The position numbers were made by a program, and so were the translations under genes. A DNA stretch of 36,708 bases from a virus. The notes beneath the pieces were generated by a model. That model had not been told where the DNA came from, did not search any database, and saw only the letters and a program-made list of their open reading frames with translations. Where the stretch lies: IMG/VR virus record IMGVR_UViG_3300044624_002824, positions 1-36,708 of that record; one strand, given 5' to 3'. Shown in pieces: positions 7,356 through 15,636 of the stretch; the first letter of the stretch is position 1; the number at the start of each line of letters is the position of its first letter.

Positions 7356-8696
7356 ATGTTTATTAACAAATTTCCTACAAAAGACTGTACGATAACAGAC
7401 GTAATTCTTAGAGGCAGAGACAAAACTACTTCAAATTCTGGCGCCTCGGAAATTCTCGAATTATACAGTCTTACATCATCAACTGACTCTGTTGGCAAAA
7501 GCAGAATTTTGCTTCAATTTGATCTTTCGGAGATATCGTCATCAATCTCGTCTGGAGAGATACCAATCTCTTCGACTTTTAGACTGAAACTGAAACATGC
7601 TCCACACTCTGAGACTGTTCCAAATTCATTCGACCTTGAGATATGCCCGCTTAGCCAGTCATGGATCGAAGGAAGAGGTTTGAGCAATTACGACGAAGGC
7701 TTGAAAGATGTCGGAATCGCCAATTGGTCAAATCGTACCCTACTTGACAACTGGAGCATTTCCGGATCTTCGTATTTCTCATCCTCAAATTTGACATCAA
7801 GCCAATATTTCGAGAGTGGATTAGAAGATCTTGACTGCGATATTTCCAATATTGTCAGAAATTGGGTTCAAGGAGTTATTCCTAACAATGGATTAGTTAT
7901 CAAATTTCCTTTGGCGTACGAAAATTTGAATCAAGATTTGTATGTCAAGAAATTTTTCTCTAGAAATGCTCATGCAACAGAGAGAACTCCTAAACTGTTT
8001 GTTGGTTGGGACGACTCTCTTCTTGATGATCGTGCAAATATCAAGTATTCTATACCAGGAACACTGACGTATTACAGAAACATAAATGGTTCTCTACAAA
8101 ATTTCGGAAGTACGCTGTTCGTCAATGTTATGAATTCTTCGTCCCTGATTCAAGTGTTGACTGCGTCTCAGGTACAGACCGGAATATATTCCGTCTCTGG
8201 CGTTCTGGTGGCTCCCACAAACAGCTTGTCGACATTTAACGATGTTTGGTATTCGGGTGCTCAACAAGTCTTTACGGGTTCGTTTAAAGCCATTTACGAA
8301 ACTGGATCTTCAACGCTAGGATTTGATTCTATTACTTTGGATATTCCAAATTTGACAACTTTCACTTATGGTTCAAAAACAATCATTCGAGTTTTTTGCA
8401 GACAGAAGGATTACCGGCCAGCCCTTGCGAGCTACGCGTCAGAAAGCCCAGAACCAGTTCTTTTAAGGGATGCGTACTATCAAATTCAAGACGCAGAAAC
8501 AGAAGACGTAATTGTTGATTTTTCAACAGGAAGTGTTAAATACTCAAAACTTTCTTATGATAAAGATGGAAACTATTTTCTGTTAAAGACGGATAGTTTG
8601 CGTCCAGAGTACATTTACAAAATCAAGATCTTTGTAAATTGGTCAAATCAAATACAGATATTTGACAGAAATTTCTTGTTTAAGGTCGTGCAATGA
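7356..8696 (+). CDS. Virion structural protein with N-terminal DNRLRE-like beta domain
   Basis: Residues about 1-215 carry the pattern of DNRLRE/carbohydrate-binding beta-sandwich domains: 'SRILLQFDLSEI', 'RLKLKHA', a '..LSQSWIEGRG..NWSNRT' motif, 'DCDISNIVRNWVQG' and 'NNGLVIKF'. The second half (residues 220-446) is beta-rich and not recognised. It follows gp6 by one base and overlaps the next gene by 4 bases. In T4 this position is gp7; here a surface-type beta protein occupies it. A role in baseplate periphery or glycan contact is inferred. Confidence 0.65.
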   Translation: MFINKFPTKDCTITDVILRGRDKTTSNSGASEILELYSLTSSTDSVGKSRILLQFDLSEISSSISSGEIPISSTFRLKLKHAPHSETVPNSFDLEICPLSQSWIEGRGLSNYDEGLKDVGIANWSNRTLLDNWSISGSSYFSSSNLTSSQYFESGLEDLDCDISNIVRNWVQGVIPNNGLVIKFPLAYENLNQDLYVKKFFSRNAHATERTPKLFVGWDDSLLDDRANIKYSIPGTLTYYRNINGSLQNFGSTLFVNVMNSSSLIQVLTASQVQTGIYSVSGVLVAPTNSLSTFNDVWYSGAQQVFTGSFKAIYETGSSTLGFDSITLDIPNLTTFTYGSKTIIRVFCRQKDYRPALASYASESPEPVLLRDAYYQIQDAETEDVIVDFSTGSVKYSKLSYDKDGNYFLLKTDSLRPEYIYKIKIFVNWSNQIQIFDRNFLFKVVQ

Positions 8697-11600
8697 GTAA
8701 CAACTTTCCTGAATTGGAAGATCGAGTTCTTAAAACTTACAACTCTCAAGCTCTTGAGAGCTTGGATGATATTTCGCTAGATCTTGAAGAACAAGATAAA
8801 ATCATAACAAAAATTAGCTCATCAAAATCTTCCGAGCTTAATGTTGATTATTCTGATTTCAAAAATCATATTTTCTTCGACTCTGCTTATGCTTCTGTAA
8901 ATTTTGCAGCCTCAAGAATAATTGAAAGTTTTCCTCTTGACGGAGAGTATAAAGATAGAAATGCATGGTTTGAAACCAACTCAGGATTTGAAAATTGGTT
9001 TTATGAAAACTGGCCAAAGCAACAAGGCTATATTCACTTGTCCAGTGGCTCGAACTATCTTCATGCTAACGATTTTCAGAATGAGATCAATTACAACAGT
9101 GGCAGTCGTTTAGGAAATTTACTTGTTGAATCGATAATTTCGCCATATCCAAACATTCCGACGAATTCCACGTATCCAATCGTAAATTTCAGAGGAACTG
9201 GAAGCTCCGATAACGGATTCTCTTTCTATATCAAGAATGAGTCGTCCGAGAAGTTCTTGAAGTTCAAGTTGATAACTTCTACCGGCGAAACGACCGCGTC
9301 CGTCGCATACGACCAGTATATCAGTTCTTCAAATTACGTTGCGGCAAAGGTAGATCAGGCAAGAATTTCACTGTTCGTAAACGGAAGTGTAATATCAGAA
9401 ACGCCTATTGTGTTTTCTGGAACTTCTATTTTTACAAAAAGCGTAACTGTTGGTTATTCAAAAGATCTTGCTGTAGAAAATTTCTATTCTGGCTCAATCG
9501 ACGAAGTTCGCATTTGGTGCAGTGATAGGTCTAACGATTTAATCATCAAAAATTTCCAGAGAACAATTTTTGCAAATCACTCTGGAGGGTTAAAGCTGTA
9601 TTGGAAATTTAATCAATCTCAGGAATACGGAAATAAAATTGTTGATTATTCCGGAAATTCCTTGCATGGAACAATTGCCGGAACGCCAAATCTTTCCACC
9701 ACTCTTGTAAGCGGAACGCTAGGCTCGTGGTTTAAAGATTCTGGAGATGCAATTTTCAATCTTGAAAACGCTAGGGTTAATTCTTTTTTGTCAGAACAGA
9801 GGTTGTCTGCTTCGAATTATGATGATTCAAATTCAAACATGATTTTCAATCTTGTTCCTTCTTATTTTACAGAAGGTGACAACACAGAATATCAACAGTT
9901 GTTTCTTTTGCTTACTGCTAGACACTATGACAGATTGAAGCTTTACATTGATCATCTTTCGAATGTCGGAAAGCTCACTACTGAAAAGTTTAACGGCCCT
10001 CCAGCAAATTTATTAGATTTGGCCGCAGAAAATTACGGAATTGACATTGGTGGAGTCTTTTCGGACAGTAATCCTCTTCAATATTTCTATGGAGAGGATG
10101 TAAATTCTTCTGGCTCTCTGGACGTAACGATCAAATCGATTCGAGAGATACTGAAGAGAAACGTACTTTCAAATCTTGCATACATCATTAAAACAAAATC
10201 TACGCGCCAAGCTCTCAAAGCAGCAATTTCTTCTTTGGGTCTTGACGAGAATGTGATATCTGTTTCGGAATACACGGACTTTTCTGGCGGAATCAGAACG
10301 ACCTACACTCCACGAACTGTCGAGGCACGAGTTGCCAATTTTCTCACCTCCTCACTTGTTCATGTTAGTTCGTCAGCATATACACCAACCCAAGATGGAA
10401 CTATTCAGTTTAGAGTTCTGTTCAATACTGGTTCTAGTCACCTATCGCAATCTCTGTATTCTGTTTACGATACCTCTGGTAGCGTGATCTATGGTGCTCG
10501 TGTAGAAAGGGCCAATTCGTCTTCATCCTTTGCAAAATTTAGGTTGTTTTCTAGAGACGGAGTTTCTCCAGGACTTGTAGAAGCAACGTCTTCGATAGAA
10601 GCTTTCTCGAATAAGTGGATCAATTTTACTTTGATGAGACAACCAACGCTTGGCAGTATTTCTTACAAAATCACATCGGCTGATAGAGTCGGAATACTGT
10701 TTTCTTCAAGTAACTTTTTGTCTTTAAGCGTACCATCTGCTCCAATACAAAGAATTACTCTCGGAACATCTGGTTCTAATTTCTTTTCTGGCGCCATGCA
10801 AGAATTTAGAGCATGGAGGCAATTTGTTCCAAGTTCTTCGAATATTGACAGATGGGGTTTGGACTGGCAAAATACAGAAGTTAATGATCTAGAGCAAGAC
10901 ATAAACAAACTCGTTCTTCATTTGAAGCTTAATGATTTTACCTCTTCTGTAACTGGAGGAGGGCAGATTCATGACTACGTTAACGCATTGTCTGGAAATT
11001 CTTATTCAGGATTTCCGACAAGTTCTCAATATGCATTTCCGGGAAAATATATTGACAGGTTCGAGTCTTCGATTTCATACGATCTTAGTACTGACAATGA
11101 TAAAATTCGAATAAAAAATGATTCAGAATTTTATCATAGCGATAAAAACTTTGACATTCCGTTTGTTTCTATCAATTTTTCTCCAATTAACTCTCTAAAC
11201 AAAGAGATTTTCAAGTGGGTTGGAGATATTTCTAAACTTTCAAATATTCTCGGAGAGACGACTAACAGATACAGAGAGACTAACGCAAAACTCAATTCTC
11301 TAAAATCGATCTTTTTCAAAGAAAAAGTAGAATCAAAGATTGATTACGAAAAATTCTCTAATGTTATCAAATGGTTCGACAATAACTTTGCAAATCTTTT
11401 GAATCAACTGATTCCTTTGGATGTTGCATCAAGTATTTCGAGCTATGTTATCGAACCTCATATTCTCGAATTAAATTCTGTAAAAAAGAATATAGCCGCA
11501 TCTGATCTCAATAGAACATTTAACCTTCAAGCTACAATCGCCGTAACTCCTAGTTTGGAATTGTCCTCTGTTACGACAGAATTGTCTTTGGCTGATCCTG

Positions 11601-12757
11601 GAAGATTTGGCTCTTTCATAAGTGCGTCTGCTGAAATTTCTGAGGATGTCTATTTTACTTACGCCACTTCTAGCGAAGGAGTGAATTACTCAAATCGCAT
11701 CGGAAGAAAAATTATAGACACATCTCTTCAACAAAATTACGACAAAAACTCTCCTAATGGATACGGAAATGGATTCGTAACGACTATTATCACTGGCTCG
11801 AATTATCTAAAAAACACACTCAATGTTGTTCCGAATTTTATGATATCTGGCGTTTACTACGTTGGTGGTGGTGCCAAGGGAACGAACTATCTTTCTTCTT
11901 CACACGGCCAGCCTCGAAGCCCATACACAGCTTCTTTTGATGGTTATCAGGATGCTCGTTGGTTGTGGATGCAGACTTCTTTTTCTGGTGGTGTATCCGA
12001 GATTGTAGATGAAACCCGAGACCAGTGGAACTATGATGCTGGTATTGGCTATGGCGGCTTGTGGGGCCAGCTTAGGTATCGAAGCAACAAGTCTACGTTC
12101 GGGCGCCCAATGTATCCTAGCGGGTCCAAGGAGGCTTCGATACCTGGATACATCGGAGAGAATGTGTTTGTCACAAAACAGGAGTTCTCTCAATACATTA
12201 CTGTTTACAATTCTTCAAATCTTAAAACTGTTATGATTTGGCCTCTTTCGAATGCGTTTGATGGAGTTGAATTGTTTTTTGATGGAACTGACATAAAATT
12301 TAAGGATTACTCTCCCGCTGCATCATTTGGACAAAGTTTTGATATCGAAGGATACAATACTTTAAACATTGAAATTCTAGGAAGAACAAACAAAATTGGA
12401 GGATTCTCCAACCAGACAAATATTTTCTTCGAGTTGAAATTTCAATTCTTTTCAAAAGATACTCCTGGAACTTTCGGCTTTGAGAATGCGATGTCTTCCT
12501 CGATTTCCTCGGGAGCCTTTACTACAGATTTACTTGAAACCAAGTACGTTATGAAGGTCATGGATCTTCCAAAGGATTCTCTTTCGAACTTCAATCTAAC
12601 AATGGAGAGAAATCTTCCAAAACAGAAATTTATGAGAGTTTTCATTACTCCATACACAAACGAAACAGGAAATGAAGGATCGTTCTTTGTTTCTGCGAAG
12701 GGAATATTGTCTGATAAGCAGTCTTCCGGAGATAATATTCCAGCAGTTAGGAGATGA
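8693..12757 (+). CDS. Giant LamG-containing baseplate/tail protein, 1354 aa (gp7 position)
   Basis: This is the largest gene in the window. Two concanavalin-like LamG modules are visible: residues about 125-330 (with 'ISLFVNGSVI', 'YSGSIDEVRIW', 'LKLYWKFNQS..DYSGNSLHG') and about 545-780 (with 'GAMQEFRAWR', 'LVLHLKLND'). Between them, about 395-535, lies a helical wedge-like region (QLFLLLTARHYDRLKLYIDHL), and another helical stretch lies at about 860-935 (KEKVESKIDYEKFSNVIKWF). The C-terminus is beta-rich. The location after gp6 and the size fit the wedge initiator slot (T4 gp7, 1032 aa), with LamG domains added for glycan or receptor binding. Homology to gp7 is inferred from synteny only. 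Confidence 0.7.
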   Translation: MSNNFPELEDRVLKTYNSQALESLDDISLDLEEQDKIITKISSSKSSELNVDYSDFKNHIFFDSAYASVNFAASRIIESFPLDGEYKDRNAWFETNSGFENWFYENWPKQQGYIHLSSGSNYLHANDFQNEINYNSGSRLGNLLVESIISPYPNIPTNSTYPIVNFRGTGSSDNGFSFYIKNESSEKFLKFKLITSTGETTASVAYDQYISSSNYVAAKVDQARISLFVNGSVISETPIVFSGTSIFTKSVTVGYSKDLAVENFYSGSIDEVRIWCSDRSNDLIIKNFQRTIFANHSGGLKLYWKFNQSQEYGNKIVDYSGNSLHGTIAGTPNLSTTLVSGTLGSWFKDSGDAIFNLENARVNSFLSEQRLSASNYDDSNSNMIFNLVPSYFTEGDNTEYQQLFLLLTARHYDRLKLYIDHLSNVGKLTTEKFNGPPANLLDLAAENYGIDIGGVFSDSNPLQYFYGEDVNSSGSLDVTIKSIREILKRNVLSNLAYIIKTKSTRQALKAAISSLGLDENVISVSEYTDFSGGIRTTYTPRTVEARVANFLTSSLVHVSSSAYTPTQDGTIQFRVLFNTGSSHLSQSLYSVYDTSGSVIYGARVERANSSSSFAKFRLFSRDGVSPGLVEATSSIEAFSNKWINFTLMRQPTLGSISYKITSADRVGILFSSSNFLSLSVPSAPIQRITLGTSGSNFFSGAMQEFRAWRQFVPSSSNIDRWGLDWQNTEVNDLEQDINKLVLHLKLNDFTSSVTGGGQIHDYVNALSGNSYSGFPTSSQYAFPGKYIDRFESSISYDLSTDNDKIRIKNDSEFYHSDKNFDIPFVSINFSPINSLNKEIFKWVGDISKLSNILGETTNRYRETNAKLNSLKSIFFKEKVESKIDYEKFSNVIKWFDNNFANLLNQLIPLDVASSISSYVIEPHILELNSVKKNIAASDLNRTFNLQATIAVTPSLELSSVTTELSLADPGRFGSFISASAEISEDVYFTYATSSEGVNYSNRIGRKIIDTSLQQNYDKNSPNGYGNGFVTTIITGSNYLKNTLNVVPNFMISGVYYVGGGAKGTNYLSSSHGQPRSPYTASFDGYQDARWLWMQTSFSGGVSEIVDETRDQWNYDAGIGYGGLWGQLRYRSNKSTFGRPMYPSGSKEASIPGYIGENVFVTKQEFSQYITVYNSSNLKTVMIWPLSNAFDGVELFFDGTDIKFKDYSPAASFGQSFDIEGYNTLNIEILGRTNKIGGFSNQTNIFFELKFQFFSKDTPGTFGFENAMSSSISSGAFTTDLLETKYVMKVMDLPKDSLSNFNLTMERNLPKQKFMRVFITPYTNETGNEGSFFVSAKGILSDKQSSGDNIPAVRR

Positions 12758-12761
12758 TTAG

Positions 12762-13304
12762 ATGCCCGCAAATTACTTGACTGGTTCTCAGACGGAAAGA
12801 TTCGAGGAGATTAGCCAAAGATGGCTAGTATTCTCTGCGCCAACTACGGATAAATTTACGAATTATGCTCTATATGGAGTTCCTAGTGGTCAAACGTTTT
12901 CTACGACTATGCTTCTCGACACCGGAAGTGTTACTTTCGTCTCGGGCGCAGTTCAGATAGTAAAAGATATTCATCTTTTCGAAAGCGAGAATGAAGCATC
13001 AAAGTTTGTCAATGAGATCGGAACAGAGAATATTGCGTCTGTATCAGTCAGGTCGCGACCAGCAGTTGTGGATGGTGCATATGTACTGAAGACGGTAACA
13101 GAGATTCAATTAGCAAATGTACCAGAGATCAGTTTCGATCTTGATTTGTTGGACGGAGAGGTCAAAAGAGGTTTCAAGGTGGAAGTTTTCCACAGCGGAA
13201 GCAATGGATTGACTGAAGTCCAAAGATTGCCAGAGATAAATTTAAATGGAGTTTTGATTTCTGATACTTTTTTGAAATACTTTGAAATCGAGGAACAAGA
13301 TTAA
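12762..13304 (+). CDS. Hypothetical virion protein, 180 aa
   Basis: Not recognised. The protein is a mixed beta protein with 'FTNYALYGVPSGQTF', 'SVTFVSGAVQIVKDI' and a terminal 'LISDTFLKYFEIEE'. It has GGAG 8 bases before its ATG and overlaps the following gene by one base. Its place between the LamG and Fn3 genes and its lack of catalytic motifs suggest a structural or connector protein. Confidence 0.6.
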   Translation: MPANYLTGSQTERFEEISQRWLVFSAPTTDKFTNYALYGVPSGQTFSTTMLLDTGSVTFVSGAVQIVKDIHLFESENEASKFVNEIGTENIASVSVRSRPAVVDGAYVLKTVTEIQLANVPEISFDLDLLDGEVKRGFKVEVFHSGSNGLTEVQRLPEINLNGVLISDTFLKYFEIEEQD

Positions 13305-14764
13305 TGCCAGACGTTAGATCCTCAAAAGATGTTTTGGACCTTCTTCCAATCACTGACTTGAAGTATGAAGTAGAAATTAATGCTTCTTATGGATTTAGAG
13401 TAAATCTTAACTGGACTTATGGAAGCTTAAATCCAAAAGTTATCGGATTTAAGGTGTACAAAACAATCCTCTCAAAGAATCTTTTGAATAAAAGATTCTC
13501 AATTTCTCAAAAGACTCTTGAAGCTACTACATTTTCCCCTAATCCTAAAGCTACTGCGAATATTCTTTATGATAAATCTGCATTTTTGCAGACAGATAAG
13601 GTAAAAATTGAAAATTCGAACAGCGACAGCTACAACAAGGTAGAGTCTGAGAGCTTATTTCAATCAATCACGTTTGTGAACTACAATAAAAATTTCTCTG
13701 TGGTTGACTATTCTTTTGTCGACAAGAATGTAAAATTTGGCGAGAGCTATTCTTACTATGTTACTGCTGTTTCTGATTCACTGAAAGAAACTATTCCAGT
13801 TCCAATTAACGTAAACGTAGAATTTTTGAAACACCCACAACCTCCTGATCATCTTTCTTCCAGTGAGACTAATCAGGGTATACTTTTAGTGTTTGGAAAC
13901 AAGACCAAGGCCAATATTTCAGAGTATTTGATATTCAGAAAAATTTCTGGCGAAGAAAATTTTGTTCTTTTGGATGTTGTAGATTCAAATTTTCAATTCA
14001 CTTACTACACAGATTTGTCCATCGAACCAAAGGTTTTGTATGTTTACAGAGTATATTCAAAGGATATTTGGGGAAACGTTTCTTTGGATTCAAAGGAAAC
14101 TGAAAGAAGTTTTTCGTACACTCCGAGATTTACAAGCAAATTTAATGAGCCAGTAGTAAATTTTGAACCATACTCTGACGGAATGTCTATCAAGATAGAG
14201 ACTGATAATCCTAAAATTAAATCTGTAAGAATTGAAAGAAGAGATGATTGGAGATTCGAGAAAGGTTTTGAGATAAAATCTTTTGACGAAGTGCCTTGGC
14301 AAAACAATTATATGTTTGTTGGTTCAAGTCTCCAAAAAAGCGTATTGTTCGTAGACAAAGGATTTGAACTTAACAGAGTTTACTCTTACAAATTCACCTG
14401 TTTTGATTTGTTTGGCCATGCTCTCAACTACTTCATCAAACCTTACATTTCTAGGGATGATATGTTCGAAAAAAAATCGTTGAAGTCTTCCGTTTTGAGT
14501 AGATCAAAAATTTCTTTTTTTAAATTTGAGCCTGTCAATAGAAGCCAGAAAGAAGTTTTTGTCAAGTTTAGCTGGTCTGTTGTTGGAAATTGGTCTTATA
14601 TCTTGGTGAATAACGGAGAGAGAGAATTCAAAATAGAAAACATTCATTCAAAAGTTTTTCTAAACGGATTCTCTGCTGGTAAAAAATACCAAATTTCTGC
14701 TTCTTTGTTTGATGACAAGGGGAATAAAACAGACTCTATGGACAATATGGAGCTTAAACTATGA
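13304..14764 (+). CDS. Fibronectin type III-like virion protein, 486 aa
   Basis: Several Fn3-type beta sandwiches appear in series: residues about 20-170 (RVNLNWTYG .. VIGFKVYK .. YSYYVTAVSD), 175-265 (GILLVFGNKT .. SEYLIFRKI .. YVYRVYSKDIWGN), 270-380 (MSIKIETDNPKI .. YSYKFTCFDLFGH), and 395-486 (VFVKFSWSV .. KYQISASLFDDKGN). The repeating 'Y-x-Y-x-V-x-A/S-x-D-x-x-G-N' end of each module is the Fn3 G-strand hallmark. Fn3 arrays occur in tail fibres and baseplate proteins, where they act as spacers or glycan binders. The ATG overlaps the preceding stop by one base. Confidence 0.7.
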   Translation: MPDVRSSKDVLDLLPITDLKYEVEINASYGFRVNLNWTYGSLNPKVIGFKVYKTILSKNLLNKRFSISQKTLEATTFSPNPKATANILYDKSAFLQTDKVKIENSNSDSYNKVESESLFQSITFVNYNKNFSVVDYSFVDKNVKFGESYSYYVTAVSDSLKETIPVPINVNVEFLKHPQPPDHLSSSETNQGILLVFGNKTKANISEYLIFRKISGEENFVLLDVVDSNFQFTYYTDLSIEPKVLYVYRVYSKDIWGNVSLDSKETERSFSYTPRFTSKFNEPVVNFEPYSDGMSIKIETDNPKIKSVRIERRDDWRFEKGFEIKSFDEVPWQNNYMFVGSSLQKSVLFVDKGFELNRVYSYKFTCFDLFGHALNYFIKPYISRDDMFEKKSLKSSVLSRSKISFFKFEPVNRSQKEVFVKFSWSVVGNWSYILVNNGEREFKIENIHSKVFLNGFSAGKKYQISASLFDDKGNKTDSMDNMELKL

Positions 14765-15636
14765 AACCAATCACTGGAATGAAACCAATCAATTCGACCG
14801 CTGGATATACTGCCATCAATCCGAAATATGCTTTTTCTAACACTAAAGTTCTTTCGGCTGTTGCGCAAACAACCAAGGTGTCTCTTCCGGAAATTCGCAC
14901 AACAATCAAAGCCACACCAGCTACAGCTATACCAAGTACGCAAGCAAACAAGCCGACAGTTCCGAGATTGTCGCCTCTATCCACGGCTCCTGCAAGGCAA
15001 GACGTTTCTCCGCTGGTGATTCCCACGACCAGAGTTCAACCGTCGCTCTCAGGGTCGGCCGCACCCCCAAGAGTGATGTCTCTTCCGAGTGTTTCTAGCG
15101 GATTTCCTACTCCGCTTTCTTCGATTGCTTCCACGGATAGAAGAATTTTTGGTTCTGGCAGCTTTCTGACGGCTTTTGGTTCTACCCTTGGAGAATCTAC
15201 GATTGGTCAAATTCTTAGAGACGATTCTAAATGCAAAATTGTTGCCATTTTGTCTGAGAACATACTGGAAGGCTACCCCAAGTCTAATCTTTTAGTTATC
15301 AAAAAGTCCGAGTCTCCAACCGTACAACCACAGACTTACACAATTTTGAGAAAAAGTCTTTTTAGAGATACCGAGTATTCAAAGTTGGTAGAACTTAGAG
15401 CAAGTGACGTTTCTTTCAAGCAAGAATATGCATATATTTTAGAAGATTTGGGGTTTACTGATAAGCAAGTCTTTACAATCAGGGATAATCACATAGAAAA
15501 GGATATGAGTTATATTTACAAAGTGCAACTCTCATGGACCTTGAAATTTGATCTAAACAATTCTCAAAATGCACAAGCCGATACGACTGTTTCTACGACA
15601 ATCTCCAATGTTGTTGATACGATTCGAGCCAGATAA
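14761..15636 (+). CDS. Virion protein with disordered Pro/Ser/Thr N-region and Fn3-like C-domain, 291 aa
   Basis: Residues 1-130 are low-complexity (Pro, Ser, Thr, Ala; e.g. TTIKATPATAIPSTQ) and probably disordered; the first 20 residues contain two copies of 'MKPI' four codons apart. Residues 155-275 look like an Fn3-type fold (IVAILSENILEGYPKSNLLV .. TYTILRKSLFRDTEY .. MSYIYKVQLSW), matching its neighbours. It overlaps the upstream Fn3 gene by 4 bases and abuts the next gene. The disordered arm may wrap or tether other baseplate proteins; this is a guess. Confidence 0.6.
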   Translation: MKPITGMKPINSTAGYTAINPKYAFSNTKVLSAVAQTTKVSLPEIRTTIKATPATAIPSTQANKPTVPRLSPLSTAPARQDVSPLVIPTTRVQPSLSGSAAPPRVMSLPSVSSGFPTPLSSIASTDRRIFGSGSFLTAFGSTLGESTIGQILRDDSKCKIVAILSENILEGYPKSNLLVIKKSESPTVQPQTYTILRKSLFRDTEYSKLVELRASDVSFKQEYAYILEDLGFTDKQVFTIRDNHIEKDMSYIYKVQLSWTLKFDLNNSQNAQADTTVSTTISNVVDTIRAR

